From: an uncultured Prevotella sp.
Lineage (GTDB): Bacteria > Bacteroidota > Bacteroidia > Bacteroidales > Bacteroidaceae
Direction of reading: 5' to 3'
DNA length: 64,000 nt
Assembly: GCA_900317405.1 (NCBI GenBank)
Contig: ONGP01000011.1
Location: 33,166 to 97,165, forward strand
Made by a program: the position numbers and the translations under genes. Positions 23,915-33,787 of this stretch are shown here, piece after piece. The notes under the pieces are model-generated. The model was not told the origin of the DNA. It was given only the letters and a program-made list of their open reading frames with translations, and did not search any database. Each line of letters begins with the position of its first letter. Positions within the stretch are counted from its first letter, which is position 1.

Positions 23915-25501
23915 TTATCTAGCCTGAACGTACTTGTGCAGAGTGCTACGAACAGCACCGTTGCCAGCAAACAGTTCCTTAACCATTCCCTCAATCTGCT
24001 CGCCCAGACCAGCCTCGTAGAGGTCGAGTCCGAACACATCCTTGCGGGTGTAGAGTTTCTTCAGTGGGTTCCAGTCCTGATCGGCCTTGCCAATCTCCAG
24101 AGGAGCTACGATAGCCTGCAGTTCCTCGAGCATTGGGTCGGGTGAACAATCGAATGATGTGCCGTCGTCCTTGATACCCTTCAGGTAGCGGGCATAGCCA
24201 GCCAGAGTGAGTGGGATAAGTACCAGATTGCTCTTGTCAAGTCCGCGAGCGATGTACTTCTTCAGTGTCTCACCGAAACGGATAGGCAGCTTCTGGCTGG
24301 TATCCATTGCGATTCGCTGAGGAGCATCGGGCATGAATGGGTTAGGCAGACGACGATTGATAACGGCGCCGATAAACTCGTATGGGTTAAGTACGCCTGG
24401 ATCAACTACTACAGGCATAGCCTCGATATAACCCAACTTCTGTACGAATGGGCGCAGATCCTCGTCGGCCATCTCGGCAGAGATCAGTGTGTAACCCAGC
24501 ATGCAACCATAGATACTCATAGCTGTGTGCAGAGGGTTCAGACAGGTAGTAACCTTCATGGTCTCAACCTTATCTACGGTCTCGCGAGTGGTATAGAGTG
24601 CGCCACCCAGATCGAGTGGTGGGCGACCGTTGGTATAGTTGTCCTCGATTACGAGATACTGAACCTCTTCGGCATTAACGAATGGAGCAGTGAAGGTGTG
24701 CTTCTCGGTCTCGATGTAGTTGTTGTCGTCGAATCCGTCGGCGGCCAGCATCTCCTTAACCTTCTCGTGTGGACGAGGGGTGATCTTGTCGATCATCGAC
24801 CATGGGAAGGTGATTTTCTTCTCATCCTTCAGATACTCGAGGAATGCGGCAGGTACCAGTCCGTCCTTGACCCAGCGCTCGGCATAGGCAAATACGCCAG
24901 CCTTAACCTTATCGCCATTGTGCGAGCAGTTGTCCATGCTCTGAACGGTAAGTGGCAACTGTCCGGCGTTGAATCGCTCGAGCAACAGGGCACAAACCTT
25001 ACCCATAGCGAATACGGGCTTCAGTCCGCGAGCCAAGTCGGCCTCGTTGTAAGTGTAACCCTTCTCGGTGATGGTGAATGAAATCATCTGCAGACTTGGG
25101 TTCTTGAAGATTTCTACCAATCGGTTCCAGTCCTCAAACTGAGGATCGGCCTTCAGGGCCTCGGTAACGCTGGCGATAACCTTCTTCTCGATAGAACCGT
25201 CAGAGCAGAGGTTCACGCAGAGCGAAAGGTTGTTGTATGGGGCATAAGCCTTGTCGATTACCTCGAAGTCGAAAGTCTCGGCTACGATTACACCACGGTC
25301 GTACTTACCTGTGTTCAGTGCATCGTTCAGGATGGCTGCAGGGAAAGCGCGGAAGATGTTTCCACCACCAAAGTGTACCCATGTGGGCTCCTTGGCAGTC
25401 TTTTCGCGAACGGCCTTAAGGTCAAACTTAGGAAGCTGATAGCCTTTGGCTTCCCACTCTGCGGCATTATAGTTGCCGCTAAAAATATCATTGAGTTTCA
25501 T
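23915..25501 (-). CDS. uxuB: Fructuronate reductase (mannitol dehydrogenase family)
   Basis: 528 residues. WVHFGGGNIFRAFPAAILND is the NAD-binding start of the polyol/hexuronate dehydrogenase family; SMDNCSHNGDKV and the Lys/Asn catalytic region near MKVTTCLNPLHTAMSIYGCM follow. With uxuA 26 bases upstream, the natural substrate is D-fructuronate, reduced to D-mannonate. Tagaturonate reductase (UxaB) is the alternative within the family, but the uxuA neighbour argues for UxuB. Confidence 0.85.
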   Translation of the reverse strand: MKLNDIFSGNYNAAEWEAKGYQLPKFDLKAVREKTAKEPTWVHFGGGNIFRAFPAAILNDALNTGKYDRGVIVAETFDFEVIDKAYAPYNNLSLCVNLCSDGSIEKKVIASVTEALKADPQFEDWNRLVEIFKNPSLQMISFTITEKGYTYNEADLARGLKPVFAMGKVCALLLERFNAGQLPLTVQSMDNCSHNGDKVKAGVFAYAERWVKDGLVPAAFLEYLKDEKKITFPWSMIDKITPRPHEKVKEMLAADGFDDNNYIETEKHTFTAPFVNAEEVQYLVIEDNYTNGRPPLDLGGALYTTRETVDKVETMKVTTCLNPLHTAMSIYGCMLGYTLISAEMADEDLRPFVQKLGYIEAMPVVVDPGVLNPYEFIGAVINRRLPNPFMPDAPQRIAMDTSQKLPIRFGETLKKYIARGLDKSNLVLIPLTLAGYARYLKGIKDDGTSFDCSPDPMLEELQAIVAPLEIGKADQDWNPLKKLYTRKDVFGLDLYEAGLGEQIEGMVKELFAGNGAVRSTLHKYVQAR

Positions 25502-25527
25502 TAAACGTTATTTATTAACATTGAACA

Positions 25528-26781
25528 TTAATCGAAAAAGCCTGGTTGCTTATATTCGATGCCTAACTCTCTGTCGACTGTAGCCAGGATACCCTGTACC
25601 TGACCTAGTGCGAACATACGGCCGAGTAGGGTATAGCCGGCATTGTGGCCATGACTGCTCTCGTCCATTATTCCTCCAGGCTCGTCGGTAAATGTCATAC
25701 CGTGGTCTACACGCATTGGCAACTCTGGGTTCTCCTTCTCGAAGATACGGCAGAGCTCAATCAGGTCGGCACGACCACCCAGGTGGCTTGCCTCTGTGAA
25801 GTCGCCATTGGGGAAGATATGGCATGAGCGCAGATGTACAAAGTGTGTGCGCGATGCAAACTTCTTGGCCAGCTCTACTACATTATTATATGCACCAGCC
25901 GAGAGTGAACCAGCGCAGAATGTCAATCCGTTATGCTTGTTGGGCACGGCATCCAGGAACCACTGGATATCTTCCTCGGTACGTACGATGCGTGGCAAGC
26001 CGAGAATCTCGATAGGGGGATCGTCGGGGTGAACACACATGTTCATGTTGCACTCCTCGCAAACAGGCATGATAGCCTCGAGGAAGTACTTCATGTTGGC
26101 ACGAAGCTTAGCCTTGTCGATGCCCTTATACAGATCGAGGAACTCGCGGAACTTCTGTACAGGAGCCTCGTCGTTCTCGCTGAAGTTACCGCTAACAAAG
26201 CCCTGAGTCTTGATTACGATGTTCTCAACCAGCTTGTGGTCCTTCTCTGGAGTCATGGTCTTGGCCAGCTCGTCGCACTCGGCGATTACGCTACGACCCT
26301 TGCCCCAACCCTCGGGGAACTGGAACTTCTCCCACTCCTCGCGAGCGCCTGGACGCTTCAGGATATAGATGTCGAAATAAGCAAATTCGGCATAGTTGAA
26401 GTACAGGTTGGTTGCACCGTTTGGATTGTCGTGGAACAGGTCTGTACGAGCCCAGTCTAGCACAGGCATAAAGTTGTAGCAGATGCAATGTATGCCTTCG
26501 GCTGCCAGGTTGCGCAGACTCTCCTTATATACCTCTATCTGGTGGTCGCGGTCGGGACCACCATATTTGATTGTCTCAACTACCGGCAACGACTCTACTA
26601 CGCTCCAGCGCATGCCGTAGCTCTCGATATATTCGCGCAGGTCGCGGATTTTCTCACGAGTCCAAACCTCGCCCAGAGGTACGTCGTGAAGTGCAGTAAC
26701 GATGCCTTCTACACCGATCTGTCTCAGTTGTGCAAGAGTAATCTTATCCTTCTTGCCAAACCATCTCCAAGTTCTTTCCAT
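25528..26781 (-). CDS. uxuA: Mannonate dehydratase
   Basis: 417 residues. It opens MERTWRWFGKKDKITLAQLR, the usual start of UxuA. NMCVHPDDPPIEILGLPRIV holds a metal His, and HFVHLRSCHIFPNGDFTEAS and LPMRVDHGMTFTDEPGG follow. It dehydrates D-mannonate to 2-keto-3-deoxygluconate in the glucuronate pathway. It is the first gene of the uxuA-uxuB pair; a -7 box (CAAAATTA at 26815-26822, minus strand) lies about 34 bases upstream of the start. Confidence 0.94.
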   Translation of the reverse strand: MERTWRWFGKKDKITLAQLRQIGVEGIVTALHDVPLGEVWTREKIRDLREYIESYGMRWSVVESLPVVETIKYGGPDRDHQIEVYKESLRNLAAEGIHCICYNFMPVLDWARTDLFHDNPNGATNLYFNYAEFAYFDIYILKRPGAREEWEKFQFPEGWGKGRSVIAECDELAKTMTPEKDHKLVENIVIKTQGFVSGNFSENDEAPVQKFREFLDLYKGIDKAKLRANMKYFLEAIMPVCEECNMNMCVHPDDPPIEILGLPRIVRTEEDIQWFLDAVPNKHNGLTFCAGSLSAGAYNNVVELAKKFASRTHFVHLRSCHIFPNGDFTEASHLGGRADLIELCRIFEKENPELPMRVDHGMTFTDEPGGIMDESSHGHNAGYTLLGRMFALGQVQGILATVDRELGIEYKQPGFFD

Positions 26782-26856
26782 GTTACTATTGTTAATTTGT
26801 TATTTTTGATGCTGCAAAATTACGCAATTATTGCCAAAGTAGGTTGCACTTTTGGC

Positions 26857-28323
26857 TCATTTCTTTTTCGATTTGTACTTTTTTTGCTTATCGCCGATGA
26901 TAAGATGGCGGAAATCCATAGGTTTGCTATTTCGTGGTGATGAAACACCCTGCATGCTGGCGGGTTCGCTTTCCTGTCCGTAGCGGTTCATTGCCGTCAC
27001 AGCGTAGTAGAGTGGCCGACCCTTGTGGGGAACCGTAATCTGCAACTCGCGCTGACGGGCGGCAATCAGATTCTGGGGATTGCTCACGTCAACGGGCTGG
27101 TGGTCTGATGCGTATACATTATATAATAGGTAGTCGGCCCCCGAATTGTCGATGGCTTTCTGCCACGAGATGATATCTGCGCTCATACCACGCTTTACCT
27201 GCAGGCGTGATACGGCCGATGGGGCTTGTTTGCCGGCCCATGTCATCGGCGGAATCAGGGCTGGAGTTACGTTGAAATCGCAGGTAAAATCGTAGATACC
27301 CTTGGTGTTGTCGGTAAAGAACTTACTGCGGAAGAAAGTGCATCCCAATCCCAGATCGCGCAATACGTTCATCTCGCGGGTGATAACCTCCAGATCCCAG
27401 TTCTTTTCGCGGGGATGAAGCATGTAAACGGCCAGTCCTGGAGCAATGATACGGCCGTAGCTATGCTCAAGCCAGTCGACGGCGAATGGATAGAAGTTGT
27501 TGCCCTGAAAATACATCATCGGGAAGAGGGCATCCATCAGTCCGTCGCGGAGCCATCCTTGGGCATCTTGACACACCGTTGTGTTGGCGTTCCAACCATT
27601 ACTGCGATAGCGAGTTAGGTCGTCGTATTTGCCTATGGGTGAGCAAGATAGCTTAATCCATGGTTTTAAAGGTTTAACTGCTCTATTTATCTTGCGGACT
27701 ATGTCTGTGATATATTGTCGGCCTACGGGACGAGACACCTTCAGCTTCCATGTTTCGGGGTATCGGATGTAGTCCAGATGTATGCCGTCAACATCATATT
27801 TGCGAGTCACTTCGGCACAGAATTTTGCCAGGTAATCGCCCGTCTCTGGCTTCTCAGGATCCATATATCCCTCTTCGCCTATCTTCTTTATCAGCGCGGG
27901 GTACTTCTGTCGCAACTGCTTGCAACCCAGTCCGTTCCACTTGCCCACAGGGATGGTTACTATCCAAGCGTGGCACTCCATGCCTCGGCGATGACACTCG
28001 TCGATGCAGAACTGCAACGGATCGTAGCTGGGACCAGTACCAGGACGGCCAGTGATACATCCGTCCCAAGGCTCTGTGGTAGTAGGGAAAATGGTGGTTG
28101 CACGCACTCTGGTCTGTATCATCACCATGTTGATGCCCGCCTGTTGCAGCTGGTCCAGAATGTCGATCAACTCGCGCTGCTGGGTGGCAGTAGAGTAGGA
28201 GTGAGGCCAGTCTATGCCTCCGATGGTAGTAAGCCAGACTGCTCTGACTTCGTGTTTTGGATTGCCTGCTTTTGTGCTTAGCACTAGTGCTAAAAGCACG
28301 AAAATATGTATAATTTTCTTCAA
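26857..28323 (-). CDS. GHL10 (DUF187)-type glycoside hydrolase
   Basis: 488 residues with a signal peptide (MKKIIHIFVLLALVLSTKAG). EVRAVWLTTIGGIDWPHSYS is the diagnostic start of the GHL10/DUF187 family; YDVDGIHLDYIRYP carries the probable catalytic Asp, and MDALFPMMYFQG follows. About 350-470 looks like a fibronectin III-type C-terminal module (DYLLYNVYASD...YYAVTAMNRYGQESEP). The C-terminus is lysine-rich. The family includes enzymes acting on cell-wall or plant glycans; the substrate is unknown. It lies upstream of uxuA on the same strand, so a uronate-containing glycan is possible. Confidence 0.8.
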   Translation of the reverse strand: MKKIIHIFVLLALVLSTKAGNPKHEVRAVWLTTIGGIDWPHSYSTATQQRELIDILDQLQQAGINMVMIQTRVRATTIFPTTTEPWDGCITGRPGTGPSYDPLQFCIDECHRRGMECHAWIVTIPVGKWNGLGCKQLRQKYPALIKKIGEEGYMDPEKPETGDYLAKFCAEVTRKYDVDGIHLDYIRYPETWKLKVSRPVGRQYITDIVRKINRAVKPLKPWIKLSCSPIGKYDDLTRYRSNGWNANTTVCQDAQGWLRDGLMDALFPMMYFQGNNFYPFAVDWLEHSYGRIIAPGLAVYMLHPREKNWDLEVITREMNVLRDLGLGCTFFRSKFFTDNTKGIYDFTCDFNVTPALIPPMTWAGKQAPSAVSRLQVKRGMSADIISWQKAIDNSGADYLLYNVYASDHQPVDVSNPQNLIAARQRELQITVPHKGRPLYYAVTAMNRYGQESEPASMQGVSSPRNSKPMDFRHLIIGDKQKKYKSKKK

Positions 28324-28351
28324 AATGATGCTTTTTTTACGAATTTTGGTG

Positions 28352-28399
28352 CAAAGTTACTCTATTTTTTCCATTTTTCAAATAAAAACACTACTTTTG
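28352..28399. promoter_or_regulatory. Divergent -7 boxes before GHL10 gene and cstA
   Basis: CAAAGTTA (28352-28359; TAACTTTG on the minus strand, toward the GHL10 gene) and TACTTTTG (28392-28399, toward cstA, start 28432). Neither has an obvious -33 TTTG at standard spacing. Confidence 0.55.
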
Positions 28400-28431
28400 C
28401 ACAAAATTTAATCAAAAATAGCTAAAGAAAG

Positions 28432-29892
28432 ATGATTTCATTTGTATTGAGTCTTGTGGCTCTTGTTTGTGGTTACTTGTTCTACGGTCGACTCGTGGAG
28501 CGAGTTTTTGGTCCCGATGACCGTGTTACTCCTGCAGTTGCCAAGGCCGATGGTCTTGACTACATCGTGTTACCCTCGTGGAAGATCTTTATGATCCAGT
28601 TCCTCAACATTGCTGGTACTGGCCCTATCTTCGGTGCCATCATGGGTGCCAAGTTTGGACCTGTGGCCTATCTGTGGATTGTGCTTGGCTGTATCTTTGC
28701 CGGAGCTACTCACGATTACTTCAGCGGAATGCTGTCGATGCGCCACGATGGTGCCGGACTACCCGAGTTGATAGGTAAGTATCTGGGCAAGACTACCAAG
28801 GGCATTATGCTGGTATTCACCGTGCTGTTGCTTGTTATGGTAGGAACGGTGTTTGTTTACAGCCCTGCCGAGATTCTGCATACTATGGGTGGCGAAACTA
28901 TCATGTGGGTAGCCATCATCTTCTGCTACTATATCATCGCCACCATGCTTCCTATCGATAAGATCATCGGTAAGGTTTATCCCCTGTTCGCCTTCTCGCT
29001 GCTGTTTATGGCGGGAGCGCTGATGGTATGGCTGTTTATTCACTGGCCAACTGTGCCTGAGTTATGGAACAGCCTGTATAACATGGGTGCTGCCACCGAG
29101 CCTGATACTTGGAAGGACAACATCTTCCCAGCCCTGTTCATCACTATCGCCTGTGGTGCTATCTCTGGTTTCCACGCCACACAGAGCCCGCTGATGGCCC
29201 GTTGCGTAAAGAGCGAGAAGATGGGCCGACCAATCTTCTACGGTGCTATGATTACCGAGGGAATCGTCGCTCTCATCTGGGCTACTGTAGCTTCGTGGTT
29301 CTTCTATGGCAATCCAGCCCCTGGATATACCCTGATAGAGCAGGCCACAGCTGGATTCCACACTTCTGCTCCTGCAGTAGTTAATCTGGTTTGCAATGAC
29401 TGGCTTGGTGTAGTAGGCGCCATCCTGGCTATGCTGGGTGTGGTTGCTGCTCCTATCACCTCGGGCGATACAGCCTTCCGTTCGGCCCGACTGATTGTGG
29501 CCGAGTGGCTGAAGATGAACCAGCGCCCCATTCCAAAGCGCTTGCTCATCTGTATCCCATTGTTCGCATTGTCTATCGCCATGCTGGTTTGGCAGATTGA
29601 GAATCCTGATGGATTCAACACCATCTGGCAGTACTTCGGATGGAGCAATCAGGCACTCAGCGTGTTCACACTCTGGACTATTACCGTCTATCTGGTGCGT
29701 AACCACAAGTGCTTCTGGCTCACACTGATACCAGCACTATTCATGACCACCGTTTGCTCTACCTATTTCTTTGTGTCGAAGCAGATGCTGGGTATGGGTA
29801 ATGATGGCTATCCTTACGGCGTAGCTTGTTTGGTTGCTGCTATCATTTGGTTTGCTATATGGTATAAGAAACAAAATAAAAACGAAGAATAA
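28432..29892 (+). CDS. cstA: CstA-family peptide/pyruvate transporter
   Basis: A 486-residue integral membrane protein with about 13 hydrophobic segments. The CstA signature is clear: YIVLPSWKIFMIQFLNIAGT, GPIFGAIMGAKFGPVAYLWI, GATHDYFSGMLSMRHDGAGL. Carbon starvation protein A members take up peptides or pyruvate in E. coli; in Bacteroidales the substrate is untested. The protein is shorter than E. coli CstA (about 700), as is usual for the group. It is followed after 1 base by the beta-barrel gene. Confidence 0.88.
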   Translation: MISFVLSLVALVCGYLFYGRLVERVFGPDDRVTPAVAKADGLDYIVLPSWKIFMIQFLNIAGTGPIFGAIMGAKFGPVAYLWIVLGCIFAGATHDYFSGMLSMRHDGAGLPELIGKYLGKTTKGIMLVFTVLLLVMVGTVFVYSPAEILHTMGGETIMWVAIIFCYYIIATMLPIDKIIGKVYPLFAFSLLFMAGALMVWLFIHWPTVPELWNSLYNMGAATEPDTWKDNIFPALFITIACGAISGFHATQSPLMARCVKSEKMGRPIFYGAMITEGIVALIWATVASWFFYGNPAPGYTLIEQATAGFHTSAPAVVNLVCNDWLGVVGAILAMLGVVAAPITSGDTAFRSARLIVAEWLKMNQRPIPKRLLICIPLFALSIAMLVWQIENPDGFNTIWQYFGWSNQALSVFTLWTITVYLVRNHKCFWLTLIPALFMTTVCSTYFFVSKQMLGMGNDGYPYGVACLVAAIIWFAIWYKKQNKNEE

Positions 29893-29893
29893 T

Positions 29894-30391
29894 ATGAAGA
29901 AGTTTATGATGGCGGCCATCGGCCTGATGATGGCTATTGGTGCAAACGCACAGTATCTGAACGATTCTGAGAAGGTGTTCAGTCAGGGTAAGTTCTATCT
30001 TGGAGCTTCTGCCTCGGGTGCCAGTCTGAGCTATCACAAGGGTAGCGACTGGAATCTTAACTTGCAGGCTAAGGCTGGATACTTGCTTGCCGACGACTGG
30101 ATGGTAGTTGGTCAGCTGGGCTACGAGGCTCAGACCGATTACGATGATGTAGTTCAGCTTGGTGCCGGTTTGCGCTATTATTTCGAGAGTTGCGGAGTGT
30201 ATGCTGGCGCTACAGCTAAGTATGTAAAGTGTGGCGACTTCAGCGATTTCCGTCCAGAGCTCAGCTTGGGCTATGCCTACTTCCTTACAGGCAAGCTTAC
30301 CGTTGAGCCCGAGGTGTATTATGAGCACAGCACCAAGAGCTCTGACTATTCAGGTTTCGGATTCCGCATCGGATTTGGCGTGTACTTCTAA
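29894..30391 (+). CDS. Small outer-membrane beta-barrel protein
   Basis: 165 residues from the ATG at 29894 (signal peptide MKKFMMAAIGLMMAIGANAQ). The mature part alternates aromatic and polar residues in eight or so strands (LNLQAKAGYLLADDWMVVGQ, LGAGLRYYFESCGVYAGATA) and ends GFGFRIGFGVYF with a C-terminal aromatic, as outer-membrane barrels do. It follows cstA by one base, so it is probably co-expressed. Function unknown. Confidence 0.8.
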   Translation: MKKFMMAAIGLMMAIGANAQYLNDSEKVFSQGKFYLGASASGASLSYHKGSDWNLNLQAKAGYLLADDWMVVGQLGYEAQTDYDDVVQLGAGLRYYFESCGVYAGATAKYVKCGDFSDFRPELSLGYAYFLTGKLTVEPEVYYEHSTKSSDYSGFGFRIGFGVYF

Positions 30392-30393
30392 AA

Positions 30394-30426
30394 GATTAAA
30401 CATTAAATATTAAACATTAAACATTT
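30394..30426. repeat. TTAAACAT-type leader repeat before nadC
   Basis: Four imperfect units (ATTAAACATTAAATATTAAA then CATTAAACATTT) filling the whole spacer up to the nadC ATG. Confidence 0.75.
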
Positions 30427-31275
30427 ATGTTAAGTGTAGACGAACTAGTTGACAGACTGATTGATCTGTCGTTTGCCGAAGATATAGGCGATGGCGACCA
30501 CACCACACTTTGCTGTATCCCTGAGGATGCGATGGGTAAGAGTCATCTGCTGATTAAGGAAGATGGTATCTTGGCTGGCGTAGAGATCGCTAAAGAGGTG
30601 TTCCACCGTTTCGACCCCACCATGCAGGTTGAGGTGCTGATGCAGGACGGAACCCGCGTAAAGAAGGGCGATATCGCCATGATTGTTTCAGGAAAGATCC
30701 GTTCGCTCCTTCAGACAGAGCGACTCATGCTGAACATCATGCAGCGCATGAGTGGTATTGCCACCATGACCGATAAGTATGTGAAGCGTCTGGAGGGCAC
30801 TGGCACCCGTGTGCTCGATACCCGCAAGACCACTCCTGGTATGCGTATGCTCGAGAAGCAGGCAGTTAAGATTGGTGGCGGATGCAATCACCGCATCGGT
30901 CTGTTTGATATGATCCTGCTTAAGGACAATCACGTTGACTTTGCCGGAGGCATCACCAATGCTATCGACCGTTGCCACAAGTATCTCGACGAGAAGGGTC
31001 TGAAGCTTAAGATCGAGATCGAGGTACGCTCGTTTGATGAGCTCCAGCAGGTATTGGATCACGGAGGCGTTGACCGTATCATGCTCGACAACTTCAGTGT
31101 GCCCGACACCAAGAAGGCTGTAGATATTATCAATCATCGCTACGAGACCGAGTCGAGTGGTGGCATCACCTTCGATACCATCCGCGATTATGCCGAGCAG
31201 GGTGTCGACTTCATCAGCGTAGGCGCACTGACTCACTCTGTGAAAGGACTCGACATGTCGTTCAAGGCATGCTAA
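30427..31275 (+). CDS. nadC: Nicotinate-nucleotide pyrophosphorylase (carboxylating)
   Basis: 282 residues. AEDIGDGDHTTLCCIPEDAM at the N-terminus, TERLMLNIMQRMSGIATMTD, LDTRKTTPGMRMLEKQAVKI, GGGCNHRIGLFDMILLKDNH and IEIEVRSFDELQQVL give the full quinolinate phosphoribosyltransferase fold and active site. It converts quinolinate and PRPP to nicotinate mononucleotide in NAD synthesis. nadA and nadB are not in the window. Confidence 0.95.
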   Translation: MLSVDELVDRLIDLSFAEDIGDGDHTTLCCIPEDAMGKSHLLIKEDGILAGVEIAKEVFHRFDPTMQVEVLMQDGTRVKKGDIAMIVSGKIRSLLQTERLMLNIMQRMSGIATMTDKYVKRLEGTGTRVLDTRKTTPGMRMLEKQAVKIGGGCNHRIGLFDMILLKDNHVDFAGGITNAIDRCHKYLDEKGLKLKIEIEVRSFDELQQVLDHGGVDRIMLDNFSVPDTKKAVDIINHRYETESSGGITFDTIRDYAEQGVDFISVGALTHSVKGLDMSFKAC

Positions 31276-31299
31276 CTCTATTATATATATAAATAAGGT

Positions 31300-33024
31300 A
31301 TGAAAAGAAAACTGATACTAGCTATCGCGCTGATGGCCACTATGGGCGCATCGGCATGTACAAATTTTATTGTTGGCAAGAAAGCCAGCGCCGACGGATC
31401 GGTGTTTGTAACCTATAATGCCGACTCGTATGGCGCATTTATGCCCCTCTATCACTATCCTGCAGCCAAGCATCAGCCTGGCGATATGCGCAAGGTGTTC
31501 GAATGGGATACAAACAAGTATCTCGGCGAGATAGCCGAGGCTGCCGAGACTTATAACGTTATCGGCAATTCAAACGAGTGGCAGGTAACCATCGGCGAGA
31601 CCACTTTTGGCGGTCGCGAGGAGATGCACGATTCTACTGGTGTGATCGACTATGGTTCGCTCATCTATATCGCCCTGCAGCGTTCTAAGACAGCTCGCGA
31701 GGCTCTGCAGATTATGACATCGCTCGTTGAGCAGTATGGCTACTACTCTGAGGGGGAGACATTCTCTGTGGCCGATAAGGACGAGGCTTGGATGCTCGAG
31801 ATGATGGGTTGCGGTCCTGACCGCACCAAGTCGAAGGAGCGTACCGTATGGGTGGCTATCCGCATCCCCGACAATGCCGTAGCAGCTCACGCCAACCAGA
31901 GCCGCATCACCAAGTTCCTGGATGGTCGCTACACCCGCGTAAAGATGAAGGACCTGATGAGCAAGAAGTATGCTCTCAATGCCAAGAAGCCTATCACCAA
32001 CCTGATGCTCTGCTCAGACAATGTAGTGAGCTACGCCCGTGCTATGGGATGGTTTGATGGCAAGGATGCCGACTTCAGCTACAACGCTGCCTATGCAGCC
32101 CCCGACTTCTCAGGTCGCCGCTATTGCGAGGCTCGCGTTTGGAGTTTCTTCAATCGCTTTGCCGACGACTTCTCTGAGTATGTGCCTTACGCAGCCGGCA
32201 AGGAGAAGGGTGCTAAGGAGATGCCACTCTGGATTATCCCTAACAAGAAGGTAACCATTCAGGATCTGCGCGATGCTATGCGCGACCACTACGAGGGCAC
32301 ACCATTCGCACTCGATACCAACATCGGTGGCGGCATCTACGATATGCCTTACCGCCCATCACCACTGTCGTTCAAGGTAGGCGAGCAGGAGGTGTTCAAC
32401 GAGCGCCCCATCTCTACCCAGCAGACAGCTTGGAGCTTCATCTCGCAGATGCGCAGTTGGATGCCACGCGAGGTAGGAGCCTGCTTCTGGTTTGGCAACG
32501 ACGATGGCAATATGGTGGCTTACACCCCAATGTATTCTTGCATCACACGTCGCCCCAAGTGCTACAGTGGCGAGGGTGCCGACGATGTGACATTCTCGAT
32601 GGACAACGCATTCTGGGTATGCAACTGGGTTAGCAATATGGTTTATCCACGCTACTCGCAGATGTTCCCAACGCTTAAGGCCGTTCGCGACTCGCTCGAT
32701 GCCTCTTACTCACAGCTTCAGCCTGAGATCGAGGCCCGTGCGCTGGCTCTGCCCACTGCCCAGGAGCGTGTGGCATTCCTCACCAAGTACAGTTGCCAGA
32801 AGGGCGACGAGATGATAGCCCGTTGGCAGCAACTGGCATTCTATCTCATCGTTAAGTTCAACGATATGGTAGAGAAGCCTACCGATGCCAATGGCCGTTT
32901 TGAGCGCACTCCTTACGGCAATGGCGCCCGTGTGGTTCGTCCAGGCTATCCTGAGAAATACGCCCGCGAGCTGCTCAAGGCCACAGGCGATAAATATCTG
33001 GTACCAGCGGAGGAGAAGAAATGA
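31300..33024 (+). CDS. C69 family dipeptidase
   Basis: 574 residues. The signal sequence (MKRKLILAIALMATMGASA) runs straight into CTNFIVGKKASADGS, so removal of the leader would expose Cys20 as the N-terminal nucleophile of this Ntn-hydrolase family (PepD/C69). TYNADSYG, GNSNEWQVTIGETTFGGREE and EAWMLEMMGCGPDRT follow. It is predicted to cleave dipeptides in the periplasm. It overlaps the HAD gene by 4 bases (ATGA). Confidence 0.9.
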   Translation: MKRKLILAIALMATMGASACTNFIVGKKASADGSVFVTYNADSYGAFMPLYHYPAAKHQPGDMRKVFEWDTNKYLGEIAEAAETYNVIGNSNEWQVTIGETTFGGREEMHDSTGVIDYGSLIYIALQRSKTAREALQIMTSLVEQYGYYSEGETFSVADKDEAWMLEMMGCGPDRTKSKERTVWVAIRIPDNAVAAHANQSRITKFLDGRYTRVKMKDLMSKKYALNAKKPITNLMLCSDNVVSYARAMGWFDGKDADFSYNAAYAAPDFSGRRYCEARVWSFFNRFADDFSEYVPYAAGKEKGAKEMPLWIIPNKKVTIQDLRDAMRDHYEGTPFALDTNIGGGIYDMPYRPSPLSFKVGEQEVFNERPISTQQTAWSFISQMRSWMPREVGACFWFGNDDGNMVAYTPMYSCITRRPKCYSGEGADDVTFSMDNAFWVCNWVSNMVYPRYSQMFPTLKAVRDSLDASYSQLQPEIEARALALPTAQERVAFLTKYSCQKGDEMIARWQQLAFYLIVKFNDMVEKPTDANGRFERTPYGNGARVVRPGYPEKYARELLKATGDKYLVPAEEKK

Positions 33025-33665
33025 GCCAACTGAAAGCAGCACTCTTCGACCTCGATGGAGTAGTATTCGACACCGAGCCCCAGTACTCAATATTCTGGGG
33101 CTCGCAGTGCCGACTCTACCATCCCGAGCATCCCGGACTGGAGCATGAGATCAAGGGCCAGACCCTCACTCAGATTTACGACCAGTGGTTCAGTGGCGAG
33201 CTACTTAAGGAGCAGCCCATCATCACGCAAAGACTAAACGAGTACGAGGCTCAGATGCACTATGACTATATCGACGGTTTCGAGCAGTTGATAGCCGATC
33301 TGCATGCCCACGGCGTAAAGACAGCCGTAGTAACCAGCTCTAATCTGCCCAAGATGCAGGCCGTGTACCGCTATCAGCCGCAGTTCCGCCAGCTGTTTGA
33401 TGCCATCCTTACCAGCGAGGATTTCGAGCGCAGTAAGCCCGATCCCGACTGTTATCTCAAGGCTGCCGCCCGCCTGGGCGCACAGACCTCTGAGTGCATA
33501 GTGTTCGAAGATAGTTTCAATGGTCTGCGTTCAGGCCGAGCCGCCCAGATGGCGGTAGTAGGTCTGGCCACAACCAACCCCGTTGACTCTATTCGCGAAT
33601 TGTCCGACATCCAGATTTCCGATTATCGGAATATGGACTTTAACCAACTTTCCTCTCTACTTTAG
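33021..33665 (+). CDS. HAD-family phosphatase/phosphomutase
   Basis: 214 residues. HAD motif I FDLDGVVFDTEP (D10, D12), motif II VVTSSN, motif III KPDPDCYLKAA with the conserved Lys, and motif IV IVFEDSFNGLRSG. A helical cap lies between motifs I and II. It is closest to the beta-phosphoglucomutase-like subgroup, so a sugar phosphate is the likely substrate. It is translationally coupled to the C69 peptidase gene. Confidence 0.88.
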   Translation: MSQLKAALFDLDGVVFDTEPQYSIFWGSQCRLYHPEHPGLEHEIKGQTLTQIYDQWFSGELLKEQPIITQRLNEYEAQMHYDYIDGFEQLIADLHAHGVKTAVVTSSNLPKMQAVYRYQPQFRQLFDAILTSEDFERSKPDPDCYLKAAARLGAQTSECIVFEDSFNGLRSGRAAQMAVVGLATTNPVDSIRELSDIQISDYRNMDFNQLSSLL

Positions 33666-33696
33666 GGAAATCCCCATCGCAGTTTATGGAATTTCC

Positions 33697-33728
33697 TTTG
33701 CTAGGGTGGACCGAATTACTTAACTTTG
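33697..33728 (+). promoter_or_regulatory. Promoter of the lipoprotein/DUF4359 pair
   Basis: TTTG (33697-33700), 20-base spacer, TAACTTTG (33721-33728): exact consensus. It is followed by a 12-codon ORF (ATG 33753 to TGA 33791, MSNNKQIERVQL) whose stop overlaps the lipoprotein start as ATGA. Confidence 0.75.
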
Positions 33729-33787
33729 CAACAAGAAAATTAATTAATCAAGATGTCTAACAATAAACAAATAGAAAGGGTACAGTT